Assembly (NCBI GenBank): GCA_965227145.1
Contig: OZ245730.1
Location: 4,774,001 to 4,838,000, forward strand
DNA: 64,000 nucleotides
From: JACKAQ01 sp965227145
GTDB lineage: Bacteria > Calditrichota > Calditrichia > RBG-13-44-9 > J075
Reading direction: 5' to 3'
Every line of letters begins with the position of its first letter. The first letter of the stretch is position 1. Made by a program: the position numbers and the translations under genes. The notes beneath the pieces were generated by a model. It saw only the letters and a program-made list of their open reading frames with translations, had not been told where the DNA came from and made no database searches. This document shows, in pieces, positions 62,552-64,000 of the stretch.

Positions 62552-64000
62552 ATGGAATATCGTAAACAACTGCTCATCGTCGATGACACCGCCAGCCGTG
62601 AAAACGATTGGCGACAATTATTGGATGGCTCAAATTTCGATCCGCTGTTGATAGAATCCAGCCGCGAAGCATTGGCTCATCTCGAAAACAGCTTGACCGA
62701 TATCATATTGATAAAACTGAACTTACCGCGCATTGACGGCGTAAGTTTCATTCGCATGTTTCGCAAATTGAATCGTCCGGTACCGATTGTTGTTTTTACG
62801 GATGAACCCGATATTCCCCAAACTGTCGCGGCAATGAAAGCCGGTGCCAGCGATGTAATTTTATCTGCTGAGTTGTCCGACCGATTGCCGGCGATTTTGA
62901 AAAATGCGATCAAAACATCCAAATCTGAAAATGATGGCGGTGATACGACGGAAAATGTGGTAATCCGGGAGCTGGAGCGCAAAACGTATTCGCTGGCGAT
63001 GGGCAATATTGCCATGCTCGAAATGCAGGAAAAACTGGAAGCCAAAAATGCGGAGTTGAACAGCGTGCTCCGCGATTTTTCGCGAAGCCGTGAAAATCTT
63101 CAGGCGATATTGGACATCTCCCCAACGGCGATAATCATGGTCAATGAATCAGATCGGATCATCGCATACAACAAACGCGTGTTGCAATATTTCGGCATCA
63201 AAAACGAGTCCGTCAACAATTGCCGATTTGATGATTTTCTGAACACAATTGCCCCAACTTTTAACCATTTCGATTCATTCAAAAAAACAATTGAGCAGCC
63301 GGAACACATGCTCAAACCGGAGGAATTTGCTCAACTGGCACGGCTCTCCGATTTTCAGCGGCATGTTTTCAGCCTGTCGCATCCGGTTACCCGGATGATT
63401 GTGCCGTTTTTGACCTATCCCGAACCGTTTGGCGAAGGGAAACGCTGCCGAATTTATACGTTTATGGACGTTACCGAATTACGGCAGGCAAACGCCATGT
63501 TGCATGCCATTGTGGATGCATCGCCATTGCCATTTATTGTGAGTCGATTGAGTGATGGTGAAATTTTGTATGCCAATAAACCACTCGCCGATCTGGTGGG
63601 CAGAGAGCCGCACGAGGCGATTGGCATGAAAACGCTAAACTTTTACACAAACGAATCGGATCGCATCGACGTCATTAATAAAATCAAAAAAAACAAACAG
63701 TTGCGAAATCACGAAGTGTTGATTCGCAAAGCCGATGGCAGCAACGCGTGGATGAGTTTTTCGCTGGTGGTTACCGAACTGGACGGCGAAGAGGTGATCA
63801 TCGGTGGGTTGTATGATATCGACGTTCGGCGACGCGCAGAGGAAGCGTTGATTGAAAGCGAGGAGCGGTTCCGGCAACTAACTGAAAACATTCGCGAGGT
63901 TTTCTGGATTCACGATGTGAAAAGCGGCAAACCGCTTTATTTGAGTCCGGCGTATGAAAGCATCACCGGATTGGACCGCAATGCAATGACAGAGCACCTC
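62552..64000 (+). CDS. Pseudo-receiver/PAS signalling protein, 3' part outside window
   Basis: At least 483 aa, open at the right edge. The N-terminal receiver-like domain (about 1-120) starts KQLLIVDDT, but at the phospho-acceptor site it reads IILIKLNLPRIDG, with Lys55 in place of Asp, and the conserved Lys near the end is also not clear. A coiled-coil (RKTYSLAMGNIAMLEMQEKLEAKNAEL) follows, then two PAS domains (about 170-310: NLQAILDISPTAIIMVNESD; about 315-435: IVDASPLPFIVSRLSDGEIL) and the start of a third (QLTENIREVFWIHD). Such proteins usually end in a histidine kinase or GGDEF domain; the end cannot be seen. Start at 62552 has only a weak ribosome site. Confidence 0.85.
   Translation, partial: MEYRKQLLIVDDTASRENDWRQLLDGSNFDPLLIESSREALAHLENSLTDIILIKLNLPRIDGVSFIRMFRKLNRPVPIVVFTDEPDIPQTVAAMKAGASDVILSAELSDRLPAILKNAIKTSKSENDGGDTTENVVIRELERKTYSLAMGNIAMLEMQEKLEAKNAELNSVLRDFSRSRENLQAILDISPTAIIMVNESDRIIAYNKRVLQYFGIKNESVNNCRFDDFLNTIAPTFNHFDSFKKTIEQPEHMLKPEEFAQLARLSDFQRHVFSLSHPVTRMIVPFLTYPEPFGEGKRCRIYTFMDVTELRQANAMLHAIVDASPLPFIVSRLSDGEILYANKPLADLVGREPHEAIGMKTLNFYTNESDRIDVINKIKKNKQLRNHEVLIRKADGSNAWMSFSLVVTELDGEEVIIGGLYDIDVRRRAEEALIESEERFRQLTENIREVFWIHDVKSGKPLYLSPAYESITGLDRNAMTEHL

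Noticed and set aside
62677..63325. Minus-strand frames near the right edge
   Set aside because: The plus strand has an uninterrupted receiver/PAS gene through this region.
1..64000. CRISPR arrays, rRNA genes, complete insertion sequences or replication origin
   Set aside because: Read for regular repeat-spacer patterns, rRNA signatures, transposase motifs and DnaA-box clusters; none seen.

Overview
The window reads as chromosomal DNA of a Gram-negative bacterium of moderate GC content. It carries an outer-membrane porin, a TonB-like C-terminal domain, lipoproteins and an HtrA protease. The protein set and architectures (RpoB about 1258 aa, RpoC about 1426 aa, zinc-ribbon S14, standalone LOR-type dehydrogenase, large ValRS) suggest a lineage near the FCB group, for example Calditrichota-like. 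That placement is inference from general impression, not from a search. Promoters that can be recognised look like ordinary sigma-70 types (TTGACA/TATAAT) rather than the Bacteroidetes type.

Left part (1-25.6 kb): mixed housekeeping and accessory genes. It holds two TPM-domain proteins, an overlapping LOR-type dehydrogenase/dUTPase pair, tmRNA followed by a BrnT/BrnA toxin-antitoxin cassette bracketed by two identical terminators, and a minus-strand cluster of fibronectin-like membrane protein, SSS-family symporter, a 40-aa membrane peptide, aspartate carbamoyltransferase and asparagine synthase. A divergent isochorismatase-type hydrolase faces that cluster. Then come HtrA/Deg protease, a zinc-ribbon/TPR/TonB-like protein with a porin and a phosphate-binding-like protein, an SDR, valyl-tRNA synthetase, a class V aminotransferase, urocanate hydratase and a GHL10-type glycoside hydrolase.

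Centre (25.7-57.0 kb): an almost unbroken minus-strand array for transcription and translation. In transcription order: four tRNAs, tuf, rpmG, tRNA-Trp, secE, nusG, rplKAJL, rpoBC, then (after a 426-bp gap with a promoter) rpsL, rpsG, fusA, the S10 and spc ribosomal clusters, secY, map, infA, rpmJ, rpsM, rpsK, rpoA and rplQ, ending at a strong terminator. rpsD is missing from its usual place between rpsK and rpoA, adk is absent between secY and map, and rplQ has a long acidic/Ala-Lys tail.

Right part (57.2-64 kb): a cold-shock-like protein, a glycine-rich lipoprotein, a family 5 uracil-DNA glycosylase followed closely by a THUMP-type RNA methyltransferase, and then an unusual three-gene minus-strand operon. 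That operon encodes a 71-aa unknown, a four-helix membrane protein with a C-terminal HTH, and a tyrosine-recombinase-like protein that lacks the catalytic residues. Its upstream region has a consensus promoter flanked by direct repeats and a perfect 13-bp inverted repeat. This is the best candidate here for an undescribed system. The window ends inside a large PAS signalling protein whose receiver domain has Lys where the phospho-accepting Asp should be.
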